Assembly (NCBI RefSeq): GCF_014202945.1
Contig: NZ_JACHHW010000003.1
Coordinates: 124,001 to 188,000, forward strand
DNA from: Zhongshania antarctica
GTDB taxonomy: Bacteria; Pseudomonadota; Gammaproteobacteria; Pseudomonadales; Spongiibacteraceae
DNA length: 64,000 nt
Reading direction: 5' to 3'
Position numbers and translations under genes: made by a program. Positions 17,495-25,959 of this stretch are shown one piece after another. The notes beneath the pieces are model-generated. The model was not told where the DNA came from. It did not search any database and saw only the letters and a list, made by a program, of their open reading frames with translations. Every line of letters begins with the position of its first letter. Position 1 is the stretch's first letter.

Positions 17495-18574
17495 ATGTCA
17501 AATTTACTTAACACCCGCATCACCGGACTCCTCGGCTGTCGCTACCCCGTTATTCAAACAGCGATGGGCTGGGTGGCAGATCCTAATCTGGTGGCCGGTA
17601 CTGGCAATGCCGGTGGCTTCGGGTTTCTGGCTGGCGCGACTATCCCGCCTGCGCAAATGGAGGCAGATATCCTAAAGGTGAAGTCGCTTACCGACGCGAA
17701 CTTTGGGGTGAACTTTCATATGTATCAGCCGAACGCGGCGGAGATTGTCGACCTTGTGATTAAACACAAGGTTAAGGCAGTGAGTTACTCGCGCTCGCCG
17801 GGTAAGGACATGGTTGCAAAATTAAAAGATGCCGGTGTGGTGTGCATGCCAACCGTCGGTTTGCCTAAACACGCGATTAAAGCCGTGGAAATGGGCGCAG
17901 ATGCGGTCACGGTTCAGGGCGGAGAGGGTGGTGGTCACACCGGCTCAGTACCCACAACATTATTATTGCCGCAAGTGGTCGATGCGGTGGGCGCACAAGT
18001 GCCGGTGCTCGGCGCGGGCGGATTTAAAGATGGTCGCGGCTTAGTTGCGGCTATGGCTTTCGGGGCCGATGGCATTGCCATGGGCACCCGCTTTTTATTG
18101 ACCAAAGAAAGTCCGGTTCCGGATGCGACCAAGCAGCGCTATCTCGATTGCAAAAACCCAGCAGAAATTATCGTTTCTCAAGCGCTCGACGGTATTCAGC
18201 AGCGCATGATTCTCAACCGGTTTTTAGGTGAGTTAGAGCGCGCTGGCAACCTCAAAAAATTAGTGATCGCACTGCGCAATGGTTTGGCATTTCGTAAATT
18301 CACCGGCGCCAGTATTTTCGGCTTGCTGAAATCAGCGCTGGCAATGAGTAAAGACGGTGACCTTACGCCAGCGCAAGCCATTATGTCGGCCAACGCACCA
18401 ATGATTATCCAAAAGGCCATGGTTGATGGACGGCCTGATGACGGGGTTTTGCCGTCTGGTCAGGTTGCTGGCGTTATTGACCAAATTCTGAGTTGTGAAG
18501 AATTAATTAGCGGCCTAGTGGCAGAAGCCGAGGCCCAATTACAGCGTCTGTGTACGCAGGGGACAAGCCAATGA
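17495..18574 (+). CDS. ipdC: NPD-like flavin oxidoreductase of the HIP pathway (IpdC)
   Basis: 359 residues, 2-nitropropane dioxygenase/nitronate monooxygenase fold (TIM barrel, FMN). Typical segments are the PVIQTAMGWVADPNLVAGTGNAGGFGFL opening, GADAVTVQGGEGGGHTG for phosphate binding, and VLGAGGFKDGRGLVAAMAFGADGIAMGTRFL. Generic annotation would be nitronate monooxygenase, but linkage to ipdAB and echA20 identifies it as IpdC (ScdK in Comamonas), which acts on the HIP-derived bicyclic CoA ester before ring hydrolysis. Its stop overlaps the next start (ATGA), indicating translational coupling with echA20. Confidence 0.85.
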   Translation: MSNLLNTRITGLLGCRYPVIQTAMGWVADPNLVAGTGNAGGFGFLAGATIPPAQMEADILKVKSLTDANFGVNFHMYQPNAAEIVDLVIKHKVKAVSYSRSPGKDMVAKLKDAGVVCMPTVGLPKHAIKAVEMGADAVTVQGGEGGGHTGSVPTTLLLPQVVDAVGAQVPVLGAGGFKDGRGLVAAMAFGADGIAMGTRFLLTKESPVPDATKQRYLDCKNPAEIIVSQALDGIQQRMILNRFLGELERAGNLKKLVIALRNGLAFRKFTGASIFGLLKSALAMSKDGDLTPAQAIMSANAPMIIQKAMVDGRPDDGVLPSGQVAGVIDQILSCEELISGLVAEAEAQLQRLCTQGTSQ

Positions 18575-19323
18575 GTCTGCCATTTTCTACCCGTATTGAT
18601 AGCGGGATTGCCGAAGTTATTTTTAATCATCCACCTGTAAATGCGTTTAACAGTGCCGGTTGGTTGGCAATCGCCGCTGAGCTAAATGCTTTGGGTGAAA
18701 ACCCTGACGTGCGCGCCATTATTATTGCCGCTGAAGGCCGTGGTTTTTGCGCTGGCGTCGATATTAAAGAACTGGCTGCCAATAGCGCCATGATTACCAA
18801 GGTGAACAAAGGTAATTACGACACTTTTAAAGCGATTCACCGCAACCCTAAGCCGGTAGTTGTAGCGGTTCATGGCTTTGTTTTGGGTGGCGGTATTGGT
18901 ATTAGCGGCGCCGCAGATGTCCTCGTCGCCTCCGAGTGCGCGACCTTTGCCGTGCCTGAAGTAGATCGCGGCGCCATGGGGGGCGGTGCGCACTTACAGC
19001 GCATGTTCCCAGTACAAAAAGTTCGCTATATGTACTTCACCGGCGAGCCTATCGATGCCCAAGAGGCTTATCGTTTAGGTGCTGTTGAAAAAGTCGTACC
19101 CCGCGACCGGCTGCTCGATACGGCCAGAGATATTGCCCGCAAAATTGCGGCTAAATCACCGCGCATGGTGCAGCTGGCCAAAGAAGCACTGAACGGTATC
19201 GAAGACGGCAATTTGGAAGATAAATACCGCTGGGAGCAAGGCTTTACGCAAGAAGCTTATGCAGATCCAGACTCCCAAGAAGCTAAAGATGCGTTTGTAG
19301 AGAAACGCGACGCAAAGTTTTGA
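18571..19323 (+). CDS. echA20: EchA20-type crotonase: ring-opening CoA hydrolase
   Basis: 250 residues from ATG 18571, which overlaps the ipdC stop by four bases. Crotonase fold: GRGFCAGVDIKEL and VHGFVLGGGIGISGAADVLVASECATFAVPEVDRGAMGGG form the oxyanion hole and active-site loop. In the HIP pathway EchA20 (ScdY) hydrolytically opens the first of the two remaining rings to give COCHEA-CoA, the IpdAB substrate. By sequence alone it could be an ordinary enoyl-CoA hydratase; the position between ipdC and the ACAD genes argues for EchA20. Confidence 0.82.
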   Translation: MSLPFSTRIDSGIAEVIFNHPPVNAFNSAGWLAIAAELNALGENPDVRAIIIAAEGRGFCAGVDIKELAANSAMITKVNKGNYDTFKAIHRNPKPVVVAVHGFVLGGGIGISGAADVLVASECATFAVPEVDRGAMGGGAHLQRMFPVQKVRYMYFTGEPIDAQEAYRLGAVEKVVPRDRLLDTARDIARKIAAKSPRMVQLAKEALNGIEDGNLEDKYRWEQGFTQEAYADPDSQEAKDAFVEKRDAKF

Positions 19324-19351
19324 CGGGCGCGTCAGACGTCTGACGTCCGAC
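19324..19351. repeat. Heptamer repeat, copy 2 (short form)
   Basis: Three regular units at 19331-19351 (GTCAGAC, GTCTGAC, GTCCGAC) with a degenerate one before them, starting right after the echA20 stop. The first two form an exact 14-bp palindrome without a loop. Confidence 0.85.
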
Positions 19352-19387
19352 AAAACCGCGCGATACTCAGAAATTTTGGAAATCAAC

Positions 19388-20560
19388 ATGCAACTCGAAT
19401 ACACCGAACAACAAAACGCCTTCCGCAAAGAGGTCCGCGCGTGGCTGGCGGCTAACGTGCCTACAGAGCCGCTACAGAGCTTCGACACCGAGCTTGGTTT
19501 TCAGCAGCACCGCGAGTGGGAGGCCAAGCTCTACGAAGGTCGCTGGGGCATGATTACCTGGCCCGAAGAAATGGGTGGCCGCGGCGCCGATTTATTACAG
19601 TGGTTGATCTTTGAAGAAGAGTATTACGCTGCGCGCGCACCGCTGCGGGTAAACCAAAACGGTATATTTCTGCTTGGCCCCACCTTAATGGAATACGGCA
19701 CTGAGGAGCAGAAAAAGCGATTTCTAAATGGCATGGCGACCGGTAAAGATATCTGGTGTCAGGGCTGGTCTGAGCCCAATGCCGGTTCCGATATGGCAGC
19801 GATTCGCTCTATGGCGACATTAAGCGAAGACGGTAGCCATTACATTATTAACGGCCAAAAAACCTGGTCTACCCGCGCGGTGTGGGCGGATTGGTGCTTT
19901 GGTATGTTCCGTACTGATCCAGCCTCAGAGCGCCATAAAGGCCTGACCTTTATTCTGGTGCCGCTGGAAACCGAAGGCATCACCGTGCGGCCAATACCCC
20001 AATTAGATGGCTTGCCGGGGTTTGCCGAAATCTTTTTTGACAACGTCAAAGTACCCGTCGACTGCCGCTTAGGTGGTGAAGGCGAGGGATGGAATGTGGC
20101 GATGGCCACCGCCGGATTTGAACGCGGCTTAATGCTGCGTTCGCCAGCGCGTTTCCAAGAAACCGCTAAGCGTCTAGTGAATTTATACAAAGCCAATCAG
20201 GAATCTGCTGATCAGGACCCCGCCGTGCGCGATGCGGTTTTACGCGCTTATATGGATGCCGAAGCCTACGCTTTAACGACCTATCAAACCGCTTGTCGCT
20301 TAATACAGGGCGGCAAAATTGGCGCAGAGGCATCGACCAATAAAATATTTTGGTCTGAGCTAGATCAACAGATGCATGGCTTGGGTTTGAAAATATTAGG
20401 TGCTCGCGCTGAACTGCTGCCCCATGCGCCAGATGCCGGTGATGTGGGTAGTTGGTTAGACGGTTGGTTGTTTGCGCAGTCGGGGCCGATATACGCAGGT
20501 ACCAACGAGATTCAGCGGAATATTATTGCCGAAAGATTGCTGGGAATGCCGCGGAAGTAA
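19388..20560 (+). CDS. Acyl-CoA dehydrogenase, long subunit, pair 1
   Basis: 390 residues from ATG 19388 (a TTG at 19376 is in frame). It has the ACAD fold with WCQGWSEPNAGSDMAAIRS and INGQKTWSTRA flavin/substrate segments and the C-terminal IYAGTNEIQRNIIAERLLGMP. The position of the MCAD catalytic Glu (IYEGT) is Ala, and the R-x-Q-F-G flavin motif is missing from the C-terminal domain. Both traits are expected of one half of an alpha2-beta2 steroid ACAD (FadE26-34/ChsE type; ScdC1-C2 in Comamonas). The partner is the shorter ACAD 168 bp downstream. Likely substrates are HIP-CoA side-chain or ring-opened CoA esters; which pair does which is not decidable here. Confidence 0.85.
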   Translation: MQLEYTEQQNAFRKEVRAWLAANVPTEPLQSFDTELGFQQHREWEAKLYEGRWGMITWPEEMGGRGADLLQWLIFEEEYYAARAPLRVNQNGIFLLGPTLMEYGTEEQKKRFLNGMATGKDIWCQGWSEPNAGSDMAAIRSMATLSEDGSHYIINGQKTWSTRAVWADWCFGMFRTDPASERHKGLTFILVPLETEGITVRPIPQLDGLPGFAEIFFDNVKVPVDCRLGGEGEGWNVAMATAGFERGLMLRSPARFQETAKRLVNLYKANQESADQDPAVRDAVLRAYMDAEAYALTTYQTACRLIQGGKIGAEASTNKIFWSELDQQMHGLGLKILGARAELLPHAPDAGDVGSWLDGWLFAQSGPIYAGTNEIQRNIIAERLLGMPRK

Positions 20561-20561
20561 C

Positions 20562-20679
20562 GCAGCGATCTTTTTGCACGCTGGCTGCGTTAAAAATATG
20601 CTCGGTTGGTCACGTATTAAATATACGCTCTCGTCCTGCGCGTATTTTTGCCTTGCCAGCGCACAAAAATCTGCGCTGC
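20562..20679. repeat. 118-bp imperfect hairpin element (REP/MITE-like)
   Basis: The left arm (20562 to about 20604) and right arm (about 20632-20679) are imperfect reverse complements. GCAGCG at 20562 matches CGCTGC at the far end, TTTTTGCACGCTGGC matches GCCAGCGCACAAAAA, and AAAAATATGC matches GCGTATTTTT. It fills the gap between the paired ACAD genes, where no heptamer array occurs. The layout is that of a mobile palindromic intergenic unit; no flanking target duplication was established. Confidence 0.7.
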
Positions 20680-20728
20680 TTGGTTTGGTAATTGGTGAAG
20701 AGCGAAAGTAAATAGAATAGGTGACGGA

Positions 20729-21784
20729 ATGGATTTTACATTTAGCGAAGACCAGTTGTTATTTCAGGAATCGGTAAAAGATTTTCTGATGAATGAAGTG
20801 ACGCCAGAAACAATTCGCGCCGCTTGGCAGACGGATACCGGTCGTAGTGACGGCCTTTGGCAGCAGTTTGTTGAACTTGGTTTAACGGGGATTACTGTGC
20901 CAGAGGCGTTTGGTGGCTTGGGCATGAACGAGTTAGATTTTGTGCTGCTGGCGCAAGAAGCGGGTTATGTCGCTTTGTCGGAGCCATTGGTGCACAGCGC
21001 GCTGGTCGCAGTGCCGACGATTTTGCAATTAGATAACAGTGAATTTTCGGCGCAGTGGCTGCCAAAAATTGCAGCCGGTGAAGCCAAGGTAGTGGTGGGC
21101 TTGGCCATCAATGGCCTAGTGGAAGATGCGCATATCGCGGACTTAATGATTCTGGAAAGCGGCGATGCCGTGTATGCCGTGACGCAGGATCAGGCGACGC
21201 TTCGCTATAACGAGTCGATTGATCTTGGCCGTAAATTGTTTTCGGTCGAGTTTGATCAGTCTGTCGCGACCAAACTCGCTGGCGGCGAATTCGCTCAGAA
21301 TATTATTGCTGGCGCGCTCAATCGCGGCGCCCTCGCTGCTGCGGCGCAGGCACTTGGTGCAACCCAGCGTATGATTGATATCTCCGTACAGTATACGTCT
21401 GAGCGCAAACAGTTCGGTGTGGCGATCGGTACCTTCCAAGCTGTAAAACACCACATGGCTAATGTCGCATATAAGCTTGAATACGCCAAAACCCCGGTTT
21501 ACCGCGCCGCTTATGCACTGGCTAATGGCCTTAGTAGTGCCGAGCGAAATGTTAGCCACGCCAAAATTGTTGCCTGCGAAGTCGCCGATTTAGCCGCTAA
21601 AAACAGCATTCAAGTGCACGGCGCCATGGGTTACACCTGGGAAATGGATCTGCATATTTTTATGAAACGCGCCTGGGCACTAAACAGTAGCTACGGCACT
21701 GCGGGATTTCATAAACAGCGTTTAGCGGCGTATGTGTTTAGTGATGATGCGCTGTTGGGTGCGGGGAATACCTTTGCAGCGTGA
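20729..21784 (+). CDS. Acyl-CoA dehydrogenase, short subunit, pair 1
   Basis: 351 residues. It opens with MDFTFSEDQLLFQESVKDFL, carries the YTSERKQFGVAIGTFQAVKHHMANVA flavin-binding helix (RxQFG) and ends IQVHGAMGYTWEMDLHIFMKRAW. The central beta-domain is shortened relative to canonical ACADs (about 380 aa) and lacks the usual G-x-G-SD flavin segment, which the long partner keeps. The two polypeptides thus complement each other, as in heteromeric steroid ACADs. Confidence 0.85.
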   Translation: MDFTFSEDQLLFQESVKDFLMNEVTPETIRAAWQTDTGRSDGLWQQFVELGLTGITVPEAFGGLGMNELDFVLLAQEAGYVALSEPLVHSALVAVPTILQLDNSEFSAQWLPKIAAGEAKVVVGLAINGLVEDAHIADLMILESGDAVYAVTQDQATLRYNESIDLGRKLFSVEFDQSVATKLAGGEFAQNIIAGALNRGALAAAAQALGATQRMIDISVQYTSERKQFGVAIGTFQAVKHHMANVAYKLEYAKTPVYRAAYALANGLSSAERNVSHAKIVACEVADLAAKNSIQVHGAMGYTWEMDLHIFMKRAWALNSSYGTAGFHKQRLAAYVFSDDALLGAGNTFAA

Positions 21785-21792
21785 GTTGCTTG

Positions 21793-21889
21793 GTCGGGTG
21801 TCTGGCGTCTGACGTCGGGCGCACGTCGAGCCCTAAATAAACTGGTAATTACACGTCAGACATCAGACCTCCGACGTCCGACGTCCGAC
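21793..21889. repeat. Heptamer repeat, copy 3 (longest)
   Basis: Four units at 21793-21820 (GTCGGGT, GTCTGGC, GTCTGAC, GTCGGGC) face five at 21855-21889 (GTCAGAC, ATCAGAC, CTCCGAC, GTCCGAC twice) around a 34-base loop. It starts 8 bp after the ACAD stop and ends 10 bases before the fadA6 Shine-Dalgarno region. Confidence 0.9.
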
Positions 21890-21907
21890 TAACAAAGAGG
21901 AACCATC

Positions 21908-23056
21908 ATGGCTGAAGCCTATATCGTTGATGCAGTACGCAGTCCCACTGGACGCCGTAAAGGTGGCCTTGCCCATGTGCACGGCGCCGATTTGGGTGCT
22001 CACGTTTTAAAAGCGATCGTTGAGCGCAATGGCATTCCCGACAATGAATATGACGATGTGATCTTTGGTTGTGTCGACGCCATTGGTCCATTGGCTGGTG
22101 ATATTGCGCGCAGTGCATGGTTGGCCGCAGGCTTGTCTGACGAGGTGCCGGGCACCACGATTGATCGCCAGTGCGGTTCCTCGCAGCAGTCTGTGCATTT
22201 TGCGGCGCAGGCCATTATGTCCGGCACCATGGACGTGGTGGTCGCGGGTGGCGTACAGACCATGACCCAGATTCCGATCTCTTCGGCAATGACCGCGGCG
22301 ATCCCAATGGGTTTTAGCGATCCCTTCTCCGGTTCAACTGGCTGGGTAGCGCGTTATGGCGCAGAGCCACCAACCCAGTTTAAATCAGCGCAAATGATTG
22401 CTGAGAAATGGGGCTTCTCCCGTCGGGATCTTGAAGAGTATTCCTTTGAGTCTCACCAGCGGGCCTTGCGCGCCATTGCTGAAGGCCGTTTTGATCGTGA
22501 GATCATTCCCTTTGGCGACGTCAAAATGGATGAGACGCCGCGTAATTCAAGTCTAGAGAAAATGGCTGAACTGGATTTCCTGTTCGGTTGCGACAAAGTG
22601 ACCGCCGCCGTATCGAGCCAGACCTGTGATGCGTCTAGTGCAATGTTATTGGTCAGCGAGGACGCGTTAAAGCGCTATAACTTAACCCCACGCGCTCGTA
22701 TTCATCACATCAGTGTGCGTGCCGACGACCCGATTTGGATGCTCACCGCACCGATTGCGGCTACCGCTTACGCCTTAAAGAAAGCCGGCATGTCGATGCA
22801 AGATATTGACCTTGTCGAAATCAATGAAGCTTTCGCGTCGGTCTCAATGGCGTGGTTAAAAGAGACAGGTTACGACCACGCTAAAACCAATGTTAACGGC
22901 GGCGCCATTGCCTTAGGTCATCCCTTGGGTGCCACCGGCACCAAACTTATGACCACGCTGCTGCACGAGCTCGAGCGCACCGGCGGCCGCTACGGCTTGC
23001 AGACCATGTGCGAAGGCGGCGGTCAGGCGAATGTAACAATAATAGAAAGGCTTTAG
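21908..23056 (+). CDS. fadA6: Thiolase, FadA6-like
   Basis: 382 residues. The acyl-accepting Cys is in TIDRQCGSSQQSVHFAAQAIMSG, the catalytic His in GGAIALGHPLGATG, and the second Cys in MCEGGGQAN. In the HIP pathway FadA6 thiolytically removes acetyl-CoA from the ring-opened dioxo-CoA product of IpdAB, giving 4-methyl-5-oxo-octanedioyl-CoA. The N-terminal AYIVDAVRSPTGRRKGGLAHVHGADLGAH and the VDAIGPLAGDIARSAWLAAG segment are, from memory, close to FadA6. A second thiolase at the operon end could share or swap this role. Confidence 0.8.
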   Translation: MAEAYIVDAVRSPTGRRKGGLAHVHGADLGAHVLKAIVERNGIPDNEYDDVIFGCVDAIGPLAGDIARSAWLAAGLSDEVPGTTIDRQCGSSQQSVHFAAQAIMSGTMDVVVAGGVQTMTQIPISSAMTAAIPMGFSDPFSGSTGWVARYGAEPPTQFKSAQMIAEKWGFSRRDLEEYSFESHQRALRAIAEGRFDREIIPFGDVKMDETPRNSSLEKMAELDFLFGCDKVTAAVSSQTCDASSAMLLVSEDALKRYNLTPRARIHHISVRADDPIWMLTAPIAATAYALKKAGMSMQDIDLVEINEAFASVSMAWLKETGYDHAKTNVNGGAIALGHPLGATGTKLMTTLLHELERTGGRYGLQTMCEGGGQANVTIIERL

Positions 23057-23124
23057 TCGGACGTCAGCAGTCGGATGTCGGACGAATAAGTTTAGCGTCT
23101 GGCGTCAGACTCCCGACACCAGAC
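23056..23124. repeat. Heptamer repeat, copy 4
   Basis: Units at 23056-23083 (GTCGGAC, GTCAGCA, GTCGGAT, GTCGGAC) face 23097-23124 (GTCTGGC, GTCAGAC, TCCCGAC, ACCAGAC). The first G belongs to the fadA6 stop codon TAG. Confidence 0.88.
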
Positions 23125-23152
23125 CCAGCAATAACTTTAAGGATTCGGAATT

Positions 23153-24037
23153 ATGGGTATTTGTGACAACAGAGTGGTGATTATCACCGGTGCAGGTGGC
23201 GGCCTTGGTGCGGCACATGCCAAAGTTTTTGCCGCCGAGGGCGCCTCGGTTATTGTGAATGACATCAATGAAGCGGCTGCGCAAAAGGTTGTTGAGGAAA
23301 TTGTTGCGGCCGGTGGTAAGGCGGTGGTGAATACCTCTGATATTACGAATTACGATGACAGTCTCAATGCAGTAAAGCAGGCCATTGATACCTACGGTGA
23401 TCTGCATATTGTCTTGAATAACGCCGGTGTGAATCGCGACCGTATGTTTGCGTCAATGACGGAAGCGGAGTGGGACACCATTATGGCGGTGCACTTGAAA
23501 GGTCACTTCTGTATTACTTCTCACGCAGTGCACTACTGGCGCGGTAAGTCGAAAGAAGGCGTGGCGGTCGACGCCCGTATTATCAATACGACCTCCGGCG
23601 CTGGCCTGCAAGGTTCCGTTGGCCAGTCGAATTACGCTGCAGCGAAGGCGGGCATTGCCGCGCTGACCTTGAATCAGGGCGTGGAGTTAGCCCGTTACGG
23701 AATTACCGCCAATGCGGTTGCGCCAGCGGCAAGAACTAATATGACGACCTCTGTTGAAGCCATGGCCACACGTATGGCCAAGCCCGAAGACGGTAGCTTT
23801 GATTTTTTTGCCCCAGAGAATGTGTCTTCGCTGTTGGTTTGGTTGGGTAGTAGCGAGTCAGCCCATGTCACTGGCTGTGTGTTTGAAGCCGAGGGCGGGA
23901 AAATATCCCTAGCGGACGGTTGGCGCAAAGGCCCAGAGGTGGATAAAGGTGATCGTTGGGCGCCCAGTGAAGTGGGTGGTGCAGTAAAAACCTTGCTAGA
24001 ACAGGCAGTTCCGGCTCAGAAAGTGTATGGTAGCTGA
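23153..24037 (+). CDS. SDR family oxidoreductase (HIP side-chain beta-oxidation candidate)
   Basis: 294 residues, classical short-chain dehydrogenase. Cofactor motif ITGAGGGLG, an Asp after strand 2 (VNDI) favouring NAD(H), NNAG, and catalytic residues in INTTSGAGLQGSVGQSNYAAAKAG (S...YxxxK). The 45-residue C-terminal extension (GWRKGPEVDKGDRWAPSEVGG) is typical of acyl-CoA-linked hydroxyacyl dehydrogenases. The actinobacterial counterpart is the SDR near ipdAB (Rv3548c-like), which suggests a 3-hydroxyacyl-CoA dehydrogenase step; this match is from memory. Part of the operon, followed by yfaZ after 39 bp. Confidence 0.82.
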   Translation: MGICDNRVVIITGAGGGLGAAHAKVFAAEGASVIVNDINEAAAQKVVEEIVAAGGKAVVNTSDITNYDDSLNAVKQAIDTYGDLHIVLNNAGVNRDRMFASMTEAEWDTIMAVHLKGHFCITSHAVHYWRGKSKEGVAVDARIINTTSGAGLQGSVGQSNYAAAKAGIAALTLNQGVELARYGITANAVAPAARTNMTTSVEAMATRMAKPEDGSFDFFAPENVSSLLVWLGSSESAHVTGCVFEAEGGKISLADGWRKGPEVDKGDRWAPSEVGGAVKTLLEQAVPAQKVYGS

Positions 24038-24076
24038 TTTTATCCCTAGATCTTTATAAGCAGGAGAATCACTACC

Positions 24077-24616
24077 ATGAAAGCCCCCTTTATTGCAGCT
24101 TTACTCTTGGCAACGGCGAGCAGTTCGGCACTGGCCGGCGGCGTCGCGTTTCGTTTTGGCGCGGATACCTTCGGCGTATCGCTTGCCGGTGATATGAGCC
24201 CAGAGAGTAGTGCGCAACTGGATTGGTTTCACCATGAAGACGATGCCGACATGGTTGCGCTGGGCTTATACGCCAACGGTCAGCGCGGTGCGCTTACTGG
24301 CCGCGTCGGTGCAAAGGCAATTGCTTTGGACGGCGACGACACTGATATAAACGGTGGTGCAGTGGCCTTTGGCGGCGATTTGAGCCTGCCATTAAACGAA
24401 ATCGTACGCCTGCGGGCGGGTTTATATTACGCGCCAGAGGCCTCCAGTTTCGGAGATATTGAAGGTTACGACGAGTGGTCGGTGAGTGCCGAATTTAGTT
24501 TGTTCCAAAATTCGGCTATTCAAGTTGGTTACGGCAGCATGGATTTTGATGCCGATATTGGCAAAAGATTTGAATTTGAAGACGGCGCCTTTGTGCGTTT
24601 GCAGCTGCGTTTGTAA
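24077..24616 (+). CDS. YfaZ family outer-membrane protein
   Basis: 179 residues. A signal peptide (AALLLATASSSALA, cleavage about residue 20) precedes a beta-rich mature part with alternating hydrophobic strands and a C-terminal strand ending FVRLQLRL, as in small outer-membrane barrels. Segments such as RLRAGLYYAPEASSFGDIEGYDEWSVSAEF fit the YfaZ family, which has no established function. It sits inside a catabolic operon between an SDR and an ACAD, so uptake or efflux of steroid intermediates is a reasonable idea but is unproven. Confidence 0.8.
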   Translation: MKAPFIAALLLATASSSALAGGVAFRFGADTFGVSLAGDMSPESSAQLDWFHHEDDADMVALGLYANGQRGALTGRVGAKAIALDGDDTDINGGAVAFGGDLSLPLNEIVRLRAGLYYAPEASSFGDIEGYDEWSVSAEFSLFQNSAIQVGYGSMDFDADIGKRFEFEDGAFVRLQLRL

Positions 24617-24695
24617 TGCTATCGCGCTTATTGCTTGAGCGATAAGCGCTATTACATCACTGCCGTGAAAGCCGCCGTCGTGTTTCGGAGACAGT

Positions 24696-25850
24696 ATGGA
24701 TTTCGCATTTACTGAAGAACAGCAAATGATACGCGACACGGCGGCGGCGTTTTTAAAAGCCTCGTCGTCCAGTGCGGCAGTGCGCGCTGCGATGGTCAGT
24801 GACAAAGGTTTCGATCCCGCGCTGTGGCAAAGCATTTGTGCCGATATGTATTGGCAGGCACTGCATATCCCTGAGCAATACGGTGGTATGGGGCTAGGCT
24901 ATGTTGAACTCGTGGCCGTGCTGGAGCAAATGGGTCGCTACCTACTTTGCGCGCCGTATATGTCAAGCGTCGCTATGGCGACTAACGCCCTGTTAGTGGC
25001 GGGCACAGACGCGCAAAAAGCGCTGTATTTACCGCAAATAATCGAAGGCAAAATCGCCAGTCTCGCGTTTAACTCGGCAAGTCGCGACTGGGATGCATGC
25101 GCGGTATCGGTGACCTATCGCCGCGACGGCAATGATTTTATTCTCAATGGCAACTACCGTTACGTGCTAGATGGCGATAACGCCGACGTTATGGTATTTG
25201 CGGCAAGAGACGAGGGCAGTGTTGGCGAAAATGGCATTAGCCTTTTTGTCTGTCCTACGGATCTAAATGGTATTGAACGTGCTGCTTTACCCACTATGGA
25301 TCAAACTCGCCGCCAGGCGACTATTACGGTCACCAATCTGCGCCTAGACGAAAGTACTGTCATGGGCGATGTCGGTAAGGCGGATAAGCATTTAAATAAA
25401 ATATTAGATCTAGCCACCATCGCTCTGGCCGCCGAACAAGCCGGCGGCATGCAGGAAGTGCTGGATATGTCGGTGGAATACAGTAAAAGCCGCAGCCAAT
25501 TTGGTCGCACGATTGCGGGATTCCAAGCGATAAAACACAAGGCCGCCGATATGATGCTACGCGGCGAAGTTGCCCGTTCGGCGGTTTATTACGCCGCGTG
25601 TATTGCCGACGAAGCCCTGAACGACGGCCCCCTCGCCAATGAATTAAGCGAAGCCGCCAGTATCGCTAAATCTCACTGCTCAGAAGCCTATTTTAAAAAT
25701 GCCGGTGAAGCGCTACAGATTCACGGTGGCGTGGGCTTTACCTGGGAATACGACGTGCACCTCTACTTCAAGCGCGCCAAAGCGAGTGAACACTTCCTTG
25801 GTGGTAGTGGCTATCACCGCGAGCGCGTAGCGAAGATGCTACTTGATTAG
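24696..25850 (+). CDS. Acyl-CoA dehydrogenase, pair 2, flavin-helix subunit
   Basis: 384 residues. It opens MDFAFTEEQQMIRDTAAAFL, has the flavin-binding helix YSKSRSQFGRTIAGFQAIKHKAADMM and ends IHGGVGFTWEYDVHLYFKRAKASEHFLGGSGYHRERVAKMLL. There is no canonical catalytic Glu at the IYEGT position (the region reads FLGGSGYH). It is equivalent to the short subunit of pair 1 and lies 109 bp ahead of its presumed partner, so the order is reversed relative to pair 1. Confidence 0.85.
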   Translation: MDFAFTEEQQMIRDTAAAFLKASSSSAAVRAAMVSDKGFDPALWQSICADMYWQALHIPEQYGGMGLGYVELVAVLEQMGRYLLCAPYMSSVAMATNALLVAGTDAQKALYLPQIIEGKIASLAFNSASRDWDACAVSVTYRRDGNDFILNGNYRYVLDGDNADVMVFAARDEGSVGENGISLFVCPTDLNGIERAALPTMDQTRRQATITVTNLRLDESTVMGDVGKADKHLNKILDLATIALAAEQAGGMQEVLDMSVEYSKSRSQFGRTIAGFQAIKHKAADMMLRGEVARSAVYYAACIADEALNDGPLANELSEAASIAKSHCSEAYFKNAGEALQIHGGVGFTWEYDVHLYFKRAKASEHFLGGSGYHRERVAKMLLD

Positions 25851-25929
25851 TCGGACGTCTGAAGTCGGATGTCGGAGGAAAGCCATTAGCGGTGCTTTAT
25901 CTTCCGACGTCAGACACCCGACGTCCGAT
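25850..25929. repeat. Heptamer repeat, copy 5
   Basis: Units at 25850-25877 (GTCGGAC, GTCTGAA, GTCGGAT, GTCGGAG) face 25902-25929 (TTCCGAC, GTCAGAC, ACCCGAC, GTCCGAT). Units 1-3 of the left arm pair in register with units 1-3 of the right. The array begins on the last base of the ACAD stop. Confidence 0.9.
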
Positions 25930-25959
25930 GCGGTTGTAAACTAATTTGAGCATGACATT

